A stretch of 64,000 bases of DNA from an uncultured Desulfuromonadales bacterium (GCA_947259685.1 CAMYNC010000008.1:1-64000), one strand, 5' to 3'; shown: positions 25,835 to 34,038, counted from the first letter of the stretch. Notes: generated by a model from the letters alone, not told the origin. Program-made: numbers and translations.

Positions 25835-27004
25835 ATGAAATGCGTCGTTCCTATCTTTAAACTTTCAATCATGCTATCTGCCCTGGTAGCACTTGCGGCA
25901 TGCAGTTCAACGGGGATGCAAACAGCACAGATGGATGGAACCGATTCGCGTCTGGCAAAGATTGAGCAGCAAGAGACCAAGCTGGCCGCCCAGCAAGCTG
26001 AGCTGGCCGACCGCGAAACCCAACTGGCTCAGCAGCAACGGCAGATCGATCAGAAAATGAGAGATGCCAAGGCGGCCGAGTCCAGAGCCATGGCTGCAAA
26101 AAAGACCACAGCACCTTCCTCAATCGACCAATCGCTGCTGCCACCGAAGGCCACTCCCGGTCAGTGCTTTGCCAGAGTTTTTGTCCCGCCGAGCTACGAA
26201 ACGGCCACCCAGGAAATGCTGAAGCAGGAAGCCAGTGAGCGCATCGAAATCATCCCTGCCAAGTATGAAACCGTCACCGAGCAGGTGATAGTCGAAGCAG
26301 CTTCTGAACGCTGGGAAACCATTCCGGCTAAATATTCCATGGCTGAGGAAACGGTGCTGGTCAAACCGGCCACTTCGCGCATGGTCCATGTTCCGGCCAC
26401 CTATGCAAAGACCTCTGAGAAGGTGCAGGTGAAACCAGCCCATCAGGTGTGGAAAAAAGGCACCGGCCCGATTCAGCGCGTCGATCAAGCCACTGGCGAA
26501 ATCATGTGCCTGGTTGACGTCCCGGCCGAATACCGTACCGTCACCAAAACGGTTCTGCAGTCACCGGCGACCACCAAGCTGGTCGAAGAGCCTGCGGTAT
26601 ACAAGACCATGAAACAGCGGGTGATGAGCGAACCACCGAGCACCAGAGTTGTCAAGATCCCTGCCAAGTACAAGACGGTTAAGGTCACCAAACTGGTCTC
26701 CCCGGCTGAAGAAAAGAGAATCAAGATCCCAGCCACCTATCAGACCGTGACCAAGCAGGTTAAAACCTCTGAGGGACACATGGAATGGCGTGAAATCCTC
26801 TGCCAGACCAACATGACTTCAGACCGCATCACCGACATTCAAAGAGCCTTGAAAGCCAAAGGCTTCGATCCGGGTCCGATCGATGGCGTTATCGGCAGCA
26901 GCACAATTGAAGCGGTTAACGGCTTCCAGAAAGCTAACAAACTGCCGACCGACAGATATCTGAATGTCGCAACCGTCAATGCGCTCGGTATTTCCCCGCG
27001 CTGA
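25835..27004 (+). CDS. repeat-rich lipoprotein with C-terminal peptidoglycan-binding domain
   Basis: 389 residues; SD AGGAGG precedes the ATG. The lipoprotein signal ends in lipobox LAAC (Cys23). A Gln/Ala/Glu-rich coiled coil follows (about 40-90), then about eight tandem repeats of roughly 20-24 residues built on P-A-x-Y-x-T-v-t-x-x-V (for example PAKYETVTEQV, PAEYRTVTKTV, PATYQTVTKQV), and a C-terminal PG_binding_1-type domain (about 325-385, IQRALKAKGFDPGPIDGVIG). It probably tethers the outer membrane to the cell wall. Four cysteines outside the lipobox are spread through the repeats. A terminator follows. The function of the repeats is unknown. Confidence 0.8.
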   Translation: MKCVVPIFKLSIMLSALVALAACSSTGMQTAQMDGTDSRLAKIEQQETKLAAQQAELADRETQLAQQQRQIDQKMRDAKAAESRAMAAKKTTAPSSIDQSLLPPKATPGQCFARVFVPPSYETATQEMLKQEASERIEIIPAKYETVTEQVIVEAASERWETIPAKYSMAEETVLVKPATSRMVHVPATYAKTSEKVQVKPAHQVWKKGTGPIQRVDQATGEIMCLVDVPAEYRTVTKTVLQSPATTKLVEEPAVYKTMKQRVMSEPPSTRVVKIPAKYKTVKVTKLVSPAEEKRIKIPATYQTVTKQVKTSEGHMEWREILCQTNMTSDRITDIQRALKAKGFDPGPIDGVIGSSTIEAVNGFQKANKLPTDRYLNVATVNALGISPR

Positions 27005-27034
27005 ACCGGTACATATTGAATTGACCTAAGAATT

Positions 27035-27067
27035 CAAGGCCTCGCCTCTGCGGGGCCTTTTTTTTTG
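27035..27067 (+). terminator. rho-independent terminator after the repeat lipoprotein gene
   Basis: AAGGCCtCGcctctgCGgGGCC followed by nine T residues, about 30 bases after the stop. Confidence 0.85.
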
Positions 27068-27083
27068 GGATGACCAACCAAAC

Positions 27084-27111
27084 AAAAACCCCGCTGTGAT
27101 CTACAGCGGGG
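27084..27111 (-). terminator. rho-independent terminator after the metallopeptidase gene
   Basis: On the minus strand CCCCGCTGT-agat-cACAGCGGGG is followed by TTTTTG; it faces the plus-strand terminator, back to back, and lies 41 bases after the convergent stop. Confidence 0.85.
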
Positions 27112-27151
27112 CTCCGAAGATTCTCTATTTCTGCCTGAAAAGGATCAGCCT

Positions 27152-28174
27152 TTAGCCTTCCCCTGCAGCCAGATTAATCCGCTTCGCCAGATAATTGGAA
27201 TGGTAGAGGGTTTCACCAATCTGTCGCGCCCGCGCCATTACATCCTGTCGATCCAGACCAGTAGAAGCCTCCATCAGCAGTTCGAGATCAAAACCACAGA
27301 GCGGGTAAACGCACTGATTGATCCGCTCCAGTAAATCTGCCAGTTCAACAGTTTCAGTCCAGGCCATCAGCAACAGCATAGAGGCCCCATAAAGATCGGA
27401 CTCAAGCGACATGCTGTTGTCGTTTTGCTGAGCCCAGCTGAAAATGGCATTGCGAACCGAAGCCTGGCTGAGAACTTCGTCGACATTGCGCATCGCCAGA
27501 AAGCGGGGCAGGGCTTCGGGAGCCTCGGCCTGAGCAAATTGTTTGGCCAACAGCTCGCAAACCCCTTCAATGAACCAGCGGGTGTGGTTGGACGGCTCGC
27601 CGTCAATATCATGCAGTAATGGTGAGATATCGGCCAGGACATCATGCCCCAATTCGTGCGGCAGGGTATCATAGAGCAATTCGGCAAGTTCCAATGATCC
27701 AGCGTTGCCCAACAGCGGCTCGCCCTGGTTCAGTAATACGACGCGCACTTCCTGCCAAGGGGCGGCAACCGGGTAGGTGGCTTCAAAACGGTAGGCCAGC
27801 GGCAGATTATCAAATTCGAGAAGATAGAGCAAAACCCCTTTATCCAAAGTCCCGCCTGTCATGGTTTCAATAAAATCGTAGCTGCGCTGAACGATCTGGG
27901 CGACCCGCTGCAAACCCGCTTGCTGCGCATCCGGCAGGTTACTAACCACCCGTAAACTGCGTCCGCGGCCGAGATCGAAATCCTGGCTGGTCATTCCCGG
28001 CATTTCTTCAGGATGGATAATTGTTGGCTCGTAGGGAACCCCAGAGGAATCGATAGCTACGATCTCTTGGGAGAACATGATTTCAACAGCCTCATGCCCC
28101 ATGCTCGCCAGAGCCGGAACCGGAACCGAAAGTAGAATTGGCAGCAACAGACTGAGGATCAGTTTTTTCAACAC
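27152..28174 (-). CDS. secreted gluzincin-like metallopeptidase (HExxH...E)
   Basis: 340 residues with a Sec signal peptide (about 1-24, PVPALA-SM). The zinc motif HELGH (His173, Glu174, His177) is followed by WFIEGVCE, whose Glu203 would be the third ligand of a gluzincin (MA clan). The catalytic core thus looks complete. Similar proteins are called peptidase MA-like; the substrate is unknown. The frame opens with GTG, 6 bases after AAAGGAGTA, which supports this start. It is a single gene with its own terminator. Confidence 0.7.
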   Translation of the reverse strand: MLKKLILSLLLPILLSVPVPALASMGHEAVEIMFSQEIVAIDSSGVPYEPTIIHPEEMPGMTSQDFDLGRGRSLRVVSNLPDAQQAGLQRVAQIVQRSYDFIETMTGGTLDKGVLLYLLEFDNLPLAYRFEATYPVAAPWQEVRVVLLNQGEPLLGNAGSLELAELLYDTLPHELGHDVLADISPLLHDIDGEPSNHTRWFIEGVCELLAKQFAQAEAPEALPRFLAMRNVDEVLSQASVRNAIFSWAQQNDNSMSLESDLYGASMLLLMAWTETVELADLLERINQCVYPLCGFDLELLMEASTGLDRQDVMARARQIGETLYHSNYLAKRINLAAGEG

Positions 28175-28553
28175 ATCGATACTCCTTTAATCCATTCCTT
28201 AGCGGTTCTTCCCGCAAACCCTAAGAGGGGTTGTGCAGAATACAGGTGGACCTTGGGCGCTGATCTGTCGTGGACTCAGATCACCTGGCGATTTTCTCAA
28301 CAGTGGAGTTGTGGCGAAAGGTAGAGTTGGACTATCGAGAAAACTACGGAAGCAAACGTTGCCGAGAGAGCGATTTTCTTTCTCAGCCAAAAATTAACTT
28401 GCTCTTATGATTTGCAAGTATAAGGAAAACAGTCGAAAAATGTCAAGCTTAAACATTATTAATTTTCAACGATACCCAAGACAGAAAAACTGTCCACTTT
28501 TTATGCAGTATTTGACTTATAATCAATCAAATCCCCAACCAACGGTAAGCCTT
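28175..28553. other. 379-base divergent intergenic region
   Basis: It separates the metallopeptidase and esterase genes. Upstream in-frame codons for the esterase reach 28407, but their translation looks non-coding and AT-rich. A TATAAT -10 element is at 28518-28523, 30 bases before the chosen esterase start, without a clear -35. I see no small gene in the rest. Confidence 0.55.
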
Positions 28554-29387
28554 ATGACCAGAGATTTCAGTCGCCAGAGCCGAGAGGGTGATGAGTTCCA
28601 AATCATTCCCGCCTTTCAATCCGAACTTGTTTCCCCGCGAAATATTTCCGTCTGGCTCCCCACAGCAGTTAAGGGGAAGCAAAGCCAAGATTATCGAGTC
28701 ATTTATGCTCACGATGGGCAGAACCTGTTCAGCCCGCAGACCGCTTTTGCCGGGGTTGACTGGGGCTTGCACAAAGCGCTGCGCCGCTTACCAACTGCAG
28801 AGGACCAACCAAAGACTCTGGTGGTCGGCATCTGGAATACTCCCGCCAGATACCGGGAGTACGATCCTCAGCGGGTTTTTAGCGACTATTTGAGTCGAGC
28901 GGAAAAATCCGCCTACGCCAGAAAATATGGCCAACCTCTGGCAAATCTATATATGCAATTTATTGTCCAAGAGCTCAAACCATTTATCGACAGTCACTTT
29001 CCAACGCTGTCAAGCAGGGCTGATACTTTTCTGCTCGGATCGAGCATGGGGGGCATTGTCTCCGCCTATGCGCTGTGTGAATATCCGGAAATCTTTGGCG
29101 GTGCCGCCTGCCTGTCGACCCACTGGCCTGCCGGCAATGGCAAAATGATAGATTATCTGGCCGACAACCTGCCCGATCCGCAAACCCACCGGCTCTATTT
29201 TGACTACGGCACCGAAACGGTTGATGCCCAGTATGAGCCCTTTCAGTTGCAGGTTGATGAGGTGATGCGCCGCCGGGGCTACCTGGAGGGCGAAAGCTGG
29301 ATGACCCGGAAATTCTCTGGCGCCGATCATTCGGAAACGGCCTGGCGCAGTCGGGTCGAGATCCCGTTAGGATTTTTACTGAGCTGA
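28554..29387 (+). CDS. esterase D-type alpha/beta hydrolase
   Basis: 277 residues from the ATG at 28554, chosen because a TATAAT element at 28518-28523 would place the transcript start after the earlier candidate starts. The fold is that of the esterase D/enterochelin esterase family: VIYAHDGQNLF (oxyanion strand), nucleophile elbow GSSMGG (about residue 163), and a late GADHSETAW with the catalytic histidine. There is no signal peptide. It sits 45 bases upstream of an ATP-grasp ligase gene on the same strand, which suggests a two-gene unit. The substrate is unknown. Confidence 0.78.
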   Translation: MTRDFSRQSREGDEFQIIPAFQSELVSPRNISVWLPTAVKGKQSQDYRVIYAHDGQNLFSPQTAFAGVDWGLHKALRRLPTAEDQPKTLVVGIWNTPARYREYDPQRVFSDYLSRAEKSAYARKYGQPLANLYMQFIVQELKPFIDSHFPTLSSRADTFLLGSSMGGIVSAYALCEYPEIFGGAACLSTHWPAGNGKMIDYLADNLPDPQTHRLYFDYGTETVDAQYEPFQLQVDEVMRRRGYLEGESWMTRKFSGADHSETAWRSRVEIPLGFLLS

Positions 29388-29432
29388 GAAAACCTTCACT
29401 TCGAGAAGGCCCATCTCTGGAGGATCAAGTTT

Positions 29433-30593
29433 ATGAATGTCGTCTTTTTATCGCCACATTTCCCGCCTAACTTTTATCATTTTTGCATAGCCCTGCACCA
29501 GTTGGGCGCCAATGTCCTGGGGATCGCCGATGCGCCCTGGGAGGAGTTGCGTCCCGAGCTGCGCGCGGCACTGACCGGCTATTATCGATGCGACATGAAC
29601 GCTGCCGACCAGCTGCTGCGGGCCTGCGGCTATTTCACCCACCAGTTTGGCAAACTCGACCGGATTGAATCGCACAACGAACACTGGCTTGAAACTGAAG
29701 CGCAGCTGCGCCAGGATTTCAACATCGACGGCATCAAACCTGACAGCATTGCCAATGTCACCCTCAAAGCCAAAATGAAACAGGGCTTTGAAAAAGCCGG
29801 CATTGCCGTGGCGCGGGGAAGGCTGGTCAACAGTTTGGAAGAGGCGCAAGCCTTTGCCGCCGAGATCGGTTTTCCGGCTGTGCTCAAGCCTGATCGGGGA
29901 GTCGGCGCCGCCAGCACCAGCCGGGTGAACAATGCTGAGGAGCTGGAGAAAGTTTTCAGCGAAAAGCAACCGGTCGCCTATATCATGGAAGAATTCATCC
30001 AGGGCAGCATCCATTCCTTCGATGGTCTGACCGATCGGGACGGCCGCATCGTTTTCTGCACCTCCCACGTCTTCAGTCAGGGGATTATGGAAACGGTCAA
30101 TGAAGACCGCGACATCTTTTACTATTCCCAGAGACAGATTCCCGCCGACCTGGAAACCGCTGGACGGAATGCTGTCCGGGCTTTCGACATCCGCGAGAAG
30201 TTCTTTCATCTCGAATTCTTCCGCACTATTCCGGACGAGCGGATCGTCGCCATCGAGGTCAACATGCGCCCGCCTGGCGGTTTGAGCATGGATATGTTCA
30301 ATTTCGCCAACGATATCGACCTTTACCGGGAATGGGCTAATATATTGCTGAATAATAAGTTTTCCGCGGATTACCAGCGCCCTTACCATTGTGCCTATAT
30401 CGGTCGGAAACAGAACAAGCACTATGCCCACACCCATGAACAGATCATACAGCACTACGGCCAGCTGGTGGTTCACCATGAACCTATTCAATCGGTTTTC
30501 AGCGCCGCCATCGGCGACTTTGGCTATCTGGCCCGCGCCACCAAGTTGGAGGATCTTCTGGAACTAGAAACATTTATTCACGCGAGGGGATAA
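29433..30593 (+). CDS. ATP-grasp carboxylate-amine ligase of unknown substrate
   Basis: 386 residues; SD GGAGGATCAAGTTT precedes the ATG. The protein has an N-terminal pre-ATP-grasp Rossmann region (MNVVFLSPHFPPNFYHFC), then an ATP-grasp core with FPAVLKPDRGVGAASTSRV (ATP-binding lysine), YIMEEFIQGSIHSFDG and the metal-binding EVNMRPPGG. The catalytic residues are intact, so it should form an amide or similar bond via an acyl phosphate. The pairing with an upstream esterase is suggestive of a small modification pathway, but the substrates cannot be read from sequence. Confidence 0.82.
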   Translation: MNVVFLSPHFPPNFYHFCIALHQLGANVLGIADAPWEELRPELRAALTGYYRCDMNAADQLLRACGYFTHQFGKLDRIESHNEHWLETEAQLRQDFNIDGIKPDSIANVTLKAKMKQGFEKAGIAVARGRLVNSLEEAQAFAAEIGFPAVLKPDRGVGAASTSRVNNAEELEKVFSEKQPVAYIMEEFIQGSIHSFDGLTDRDGRIVFCTSHVFSQGIMETVNEDRDIFYYSQRQIPADLETAGRNAVRAFDIREKFFHLEFFRTIPDERIVAIEVNMRPPGGLSMDMFNFANDIDLYREWANILLNNKFSADYQRPYHCAYIGRKQNKHYAHTHEQIIQHYGQLVVHHEPIQSVFSAAIGDFGYLARATKLEDLLELETFIHARG

Positions 30594-30615
30594 CCAGGGA
30601 GGGGAGAGCTGTGGG

Positions 30616-30981
30616 TCAACCGAACGGGTAGAGGTTATTCGGATCGGCCTTAAGGCGCATATCGAGGACTTCCAGTAACTCTGCTGCGGCCTGTTTCGGA
30701 GCAAGGCGCAAGATTTTGCGCTGCAATTCGGTCAAGCCACCTGGGATATTATCCGTGAAATAGCTGAATGCTTCCGCCGGATTCTGATACTGCAGGCGTA
30801 GCAACTCCTGGGCGGTGCGGCGGTGGGTTGGCTTAACGCCGTTGGCCAGTTCCCAGGTCATCAGCTGAAAAACCGGCAGAGCTACGGCATCGACCTCTTT
30901 CCCGGCTTCTTTCAGCTTCAGGGCTGCCAGCTGGTTCAACGGTAGCAGCCGCCAACGGTCGAGCGGATTTTCCGGCAGCAT
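30616..30981 (-). CDS. hypothetical protein (121 residues)
   Basis: A helical, charged cytoplasmic-looking protein with no signal or membrane helix, rich in Leu, Ala and Lys. It lies 8 bases downstream of the DUF1992-type gene on the same strand, so the two are probably co-transcribed. A GGGGGAG stretch abuts its ATG, closer than usual, so translation may depend on coupling with the upstream gene. I do not recognise a family. Confidence 0.6.
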   Translation of the reverse strand: MLPENPLDRWRLLPLNQLAALKLKEAGKEVDAVALPVFQLMTWELANGVKPTHRRTAQELLRLQYQNPAEAFSYFTDNIPGGLTELQRKILRLAPKQAAAELLEVLDMRLKADPNNLYPFG

Positions 30982-30989
30982 CTCTCCCC

Positions 30990-31358
30990 CTAAAACCGCA
31001 GTTTGCGTTCAATTTGCGGTTGATATTGGCTGCGGGCTGCTGAGGGGCGGCGCCTTTCCATTAACAGATTATAGTTCAATTGTTGTAGCGACAGCCGTTT
31101 TTTAAGCTGCAGGTGCTGCTGCTGATCTGTGCAGCTGTCAAGGAGATCCTGCAATCTCAAAAGTTCCTGTTGCAACTGCAGCTCTTCCGGAAGCATCCCG
31201 GCATTTTTCAGGATTTTATAGCCCATACGCAGTTCTTCCGGCACCATGCTGACATCCTCATGGGGGATCGGCTGTCCCTGCAAACTGAGGTTATCCAATT
31301 CACCGCGTTTAATTGCTGCCTGAATTTTCTGTTCGGCTACCTGCATCAGAATATCCAT
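30990..31358 (-). CDS. DnaJ-associated DUF1992 family protein
   Basis: 122 residues with the DUF1992/DnaJC28-type core: AEQKIQAAIKRGELDNL followed by GQPIPHEDVSMVPEELRMGYKILKNAGMLPEE. Those motifs are characteristic and complete. The C-terminal third is a Gln/Leu-rich helical tail ending in basic residues. Despite the family name there is no J-domain. SD GGGGGTTCAC precedes the ATG. It is divergent from the CpxP/Spy gene and would share the CpxR-box region with it. Confidence 0.8.
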   Translation of the reverse strand: MDILMQVAEQKIQAAIKRGELDNLSLQGQPIPHEDVSMVPEELRMGYKILKNAGMLPEELQLQQELLRLQDLLDSCTDQQQHLQLKKRLSLQQLNYNLLMERRRPSAARSQYQPQIERKLRF

Positions 31359-31387
31359 GTGAACCCCCTATTGCGTCTATTTCTCAG

Positions 31388-31402
31388 TTTACATAACTTT
31401 AC
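31388..31402 (+). promoter_or_regulatory. CpxR box upstream of the CpxP/Spy gene
   Basis: TTTAC-ATAAC-TTTAC, which on the other strand is GTAAA-N5-GTAAA, the CpxR consensus. A TATAGT -10 element at 31446-31451 would put the box about 56-70 bases upstream of the transcript start, a normal place for an activator; no good -35 is seen, as expected for activated promoters. Confidence 0.75.
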
Positions 31403-31512
31403 CAAAACCGCACAGCTCTTAACCCACAGTTAAGATGGTTTTGCCTATAGTGGAAACATCAAAGCAAAGCAATCGCATCGCTTAAACGAAAACAAAACAA
31501 AGGAGTGGAATC

Positions 31513-32031
31513 ATGAAAAATGGAATTTTGAAAAAGAGAGTTGTTATCCCGACACTGCTTATCGGTGCTCTGCTGACCGGCGGCGTCGCCATCGCCGGCC
31601 CCTTCGGCAACTGCGATGGCAAAGGCTATCGCGGGCAGCAGTTGAGCGCCGAAGAGCGGGAGGAACGGATGGAGCACAAGCTGGAAATGATGAGTGAAAT
31701 TCTCGAGCTGAACGACGACCAGGAAGAACAGATCGAGGCCCTGCTGCAAAAGCAGTGGACCGCCAAGCAGCAACAGCGTGAAGATATGCAGACCGACCGC
31801 CAGGCACTGCGCGAGCAACTGCTCAGCGACGATTTCAACGAAGCCGAATTTCGTACCCTGGCAATGAAAAAGGCCGAGGCAAAAGTGGACATGATGGTGG
31901 AACATGCCAAGCTGAAGCAGCAGATCTACCAGATGTTGACGCCCGAGCAGCAGGAAAAGGCTGACAAACTGATGGCGATGCGCGGCAAACATGGCAAGGG
32001 GCGCCATGGGAGCCATGGCTTCGGCTTCTAA
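31513..32031 (+). CDS. periplasmic CpxP/Spy-family chaperone
   Basis: 172 residues. An N-terminal signal (about 1-28, ending GVAIA-GPF) is followed by a helical, highly charged domain with the paired family motifs: LSAEEREERMEHKLEMMSEI at the start and LTPEQQEKADKLM near the end (LTxxQ signature). The C-terminus is rich in Gly, His and Lys (HGKGRHGSHG), which might bind metal. SD AAAGGAG precedes the ATG. In enterobacteria CpxP is the Cpx feedback inhibitor and Spy a folding chaperone; which role applies here is open. An upstream CpxR box predicts control by the cpxRA pair. Confidence 0.88.
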   Translation: MKNGILKKRVVIPTLLIGALLTGGVAIAGPFGNCDGKGYRGQQLSAEEREERMEHKLEMMSEILELNDDQEEQIEALLQKQWTAKQQQREDMQTDRQALREQLLSDDFNEAEFRTLAMKKAEAKVDMMVEHAKLKQQIYQMLTPEQQEKADKLMAMRGKHGKGRHGSHGFGF

Positions 32032-32051
32032 AAAAACACGCGCCTCTGAAT

Positions 32052-32089
32052 AAAAAAGACGGGCTCTCGGAATGAGAGTCCGTCTTTTT
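32052..32089. terminator. bidirectional rho-independent terminator
   Basis: AAAAAAGACGGgCTCTC-ggaat-GAGAGtCCGTCTTTTT, between the convergent CpxP/Spy and Usp genes; the A-tract and T-tract flank a strong stem, so it can serve both. Confidence 0.9.
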
Positions 32090-32100
32090 CTCGGCCGCCC

Positions 32101-32526
32101 CTAGAACAACAGGACTGGGCATTTGACATTGTGTAGCACATAGTTCGCGACCGAGCCGAACAGCACATCGCGGATTTCTCCGCCGCCGGCATGCCGGCCG
32201 ATCACCAACAGTTGAAAATCTTCATCATTGGCAACCTGCGGAATCACCCGCCGCGGAGACCCGAATTCCAGCCGCAGCTCAAGCTCGAAACCGGCCGTCC
32301 GCAGCTGCTGGGCAATCTTCTCCAGGTGCAGTTGCCCGGCTTTACGGGCGTTTTCCTTGACCATTTCAACCTGAAAATCAGGAATCATCCGGTAGGCTAG
32401 CTGATCGTTGACCACGTGCAGCAGGGTCAGCTGCTGAGGAAACCGCTGCCGTTGGGCGACCACCGCTTCGATGGTTTTCTGTGAGGTGGGGGAATCATCG
32501 ACAGGAATCAGAATTTTCGGGTCCAT
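32101..32526 (-). CDS. universal stress protein (UspA family)
   Basis: 141 residues from the ATG at 32526, which gives the family start MDPKILIPVDDSPTSQKTIE; GGAG lies upstream. A longer frame runs on into a palindromic repeat and is not real. The C-terminal ATP-binding motif is present in the form VIGRHAGGGEIRDVLFGSVANYVL (G-2x-G-9x-G-S pattern), so nucleotide binding is likely. Usp proteins help survival under stress or growth arrest. Its upstream region is filled by two dispersed repeats, so its promoter must lie within or next to them. Confidence 0.9.
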   Translation of the reverse strand: MDPKILIPVDDSPTSQKTIEAVVAQRQRFPQQLTLLHVVNDQLAYRMIPDFQVEMVKENARKAGQLHLEKIAQQLRTAGFELELRLEFGSPRRVIPQVANDEDFQLLVIGRHAGGGEIRDVLFGSVANYVLHNVKCPVLLF

Positions 32527-32550
32527 ACAACTCTCCGTTGAAAACACTGG

Positions 32551-32615
32551 ACGGGCAGACCTGCGTGTCTGCCCGTCTTTGATCAAACCAGGGCGATCAC
32601 AAGGATCGCCCCTAC
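32551..32615. repeat. dispersed two-arm palindromic repeat upstream of the usp gene
   Basis: Left arm ACGGGCAGAC-ctgcgt-GTCTGCCCGT; right arm GGGCGATC-acaa-GGATCGCCC ending CTAC. The right terminus CGCCCCTAC is the same as in the copies at 9253-9333 and 16928-16988, whereas the left terminus differs. Confidence 0.75.
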
Positions 32616-32629
32616 GGACAATTTTCCAC

Positions 32630-32747
32630 GGCGGCTCAAAAAGGTCGAGATGCAAGGCTTGCGAAACCGCAGCCGCGAGGTGTAGCAGCGCTACGTCGAG
32701 CGGCGAGGACTGAGCATAACGCCGCAGATCGGCCTTTTTCAGCCGCC
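32630..32747. repeat. 118-base element with imperfect terminal inverted repeats
   Basis: Left end GGCGGCTCAAAAAGGTCGA and right end (reverse complement) GGCGGCTGAAAAAGGCCGA match at 17 of 19 positions. Inside is a GC-rich palindrome with GTAGC-agc-GCTAC at its centre. No protein is encoded. It ends one base before the dctM stop codon and lies 14 bases from the preceding repeat, so it is either a small non-autonomous mobile element or a REP-like unit. Confidence 0.65.
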
Positions 32748-32748
32748 G

Positions 32749-34035
32749 CTAGCCGTAAACCCAGCGTGGCAGGAGAAGAACCAAATCCGGCCAGAAGGTC
32801 AATAGCATCAGTATAGCAATCTGAATCAACAAAAACGGTAGCACTGCCCGCGAGACATATAGCAGGTCGCGGTCAACGGTGGCCCCGGAGATATAGAGGC
32901 TGACCCCCAGCGGCGGCGTGCAGTAGCCGATCCCCAGGTTGATGGTCATCAGCAGGCCGAAGTGCATGGTATCGATGCCGAATTTGTTGAGCAGCGGCAG
33001 AAAAATCGGCGTCAAAATCAGGGTCGCCGAGATAATATCGATAAACATGCCGATCACCAGCAGCAGCAGATTCACCGAAAGCAGGAAGACCCAGGGGGAG
33101 GATATGCTGTCGACCACCGCATTGGCGATCTTGCCGGGGATCTGCTCGAAGGTCAAATATTCGCCGAACACCGAAGCGCCGGCGACGATCACCAGCAGGG
33201 TCGCCGAAGTGACGGCGGAAGAGACCACCACCTTCTTCACATCCAGCAATTGCATATCTTTGTGGATAAAAATTTCCACAAAAAAGGCGTAAAAGCAGGC
33301 GACCACCGCCGCCTCGTTGGCAGTGAACAGCCCGGAGTAGATGCCGCCGAAGATCAATAGCGGCAGACAGAGCGCCCAAGCGCTCTCCTTGATCGTGGCC
33401 AGCGCCTCGTGCAGCGAGGGCTTGGGCATGGTCTTAAGGCCCTGCTTTTTACAGACGAAATATGCGTAGAGGCTCATCGCCAGCATTATCAGCATACCGG
33501 GAATAAAGCCGGTCAGAAACAGTGCTTCGAGCTGATCGTTACTGACCATGGCGTAGAGGATCATCGAAATCGATGGCGGGATGATGACGCCAAGAATCGG
33601 CGCGGTGGTCATGATGCCGACCGAAAACTGCTCGTCGTAGCCGTTTTTCATCAGCGCTGGGATCATGAAGCCGCCAATGGCAACCACGGTGGCCACGGTC
33701 GAGCCGGAAATGGCGCCGAAGAATCCGCAGGCCAGGACGCCGGCCATCGCCAGCCCTCCGGGCAGAAAACCGACCAGGATATTGGCGGTTTTGATCAGTT
33801 TTTCGACGATACTGCCGGTGGTCATAATATTGCCGCAGAGGACAAAAAACAGCACCACGATCAACGCGAACTTGTCCATGCTGCGGTAGAGCACTTCAAT
33901 GACAATCTGCGCATCGATGCCAATCATATAAACCAGGCCGACGGTACCAGTGAAAAACAGCGCCATAAAGACCGGGACAGTGGTCGCCAGACAGCCGAGC
34001 AGCAGAGCGAGAATCAGCAGATAGTTGGTTTCCAT
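32749..34035 (-). CDS. dctM: TRAP transporter large permease, DctM family
   Basis: Main translocation subunit of a tripartite ATP-independent periplasmic transporter, driven by a sodium or proton gradient. It has 428 residues with about 12 membrane helices and the family motifs LACGFFGAISGSTVATVVAIGG and ITPPLGVSLY-like GYCTPPLGVSLYISG. It lies 3 bases after the dctQ stop. It acts with DctQ and the periplasmic binding protein DctP; family substrates are usually C4-dicarboxylates or other organic acids. Confidence 0.95.
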   Translation of the reverse strand: METNYLLILALLLGCLATTVPVFMALFFTGTVGLVYMIGIDAQIVIEVLYRSMDKFALIVVLFFVLCGNIMTTGSIVEKLIKTANILVGFLPGGLAMAGVLACGFFGAISGSTVATVVAIGGFMIPALMKNGYDEQFSVGIMTTAPILGVIIPPSISMILYAMVSNDQLEALFLTGFIPGMLIMLAMSLYAYFVCKKQGLKTMPKPSLHEALATIKESAWALCLPLLIFGGIYSGLFTANEAAVVACFYAFFVEIFIHKDMQLLDVKKVVVSSAVTSATLLVIVAGASVFGEYLTFEQIPGKIANAVVDSISSPWVFLLSVNLLLLVIGMFIDIISATLILTPIFLPLLNKFGIDTMHFGLLMTINLGIGYCTPPLGVSLYISGATVDRDLLYVSRAVLPFLLIQIAILMLLTFWPDLVLLLPRWVYG

Positions 34036-34038
34036 CGC

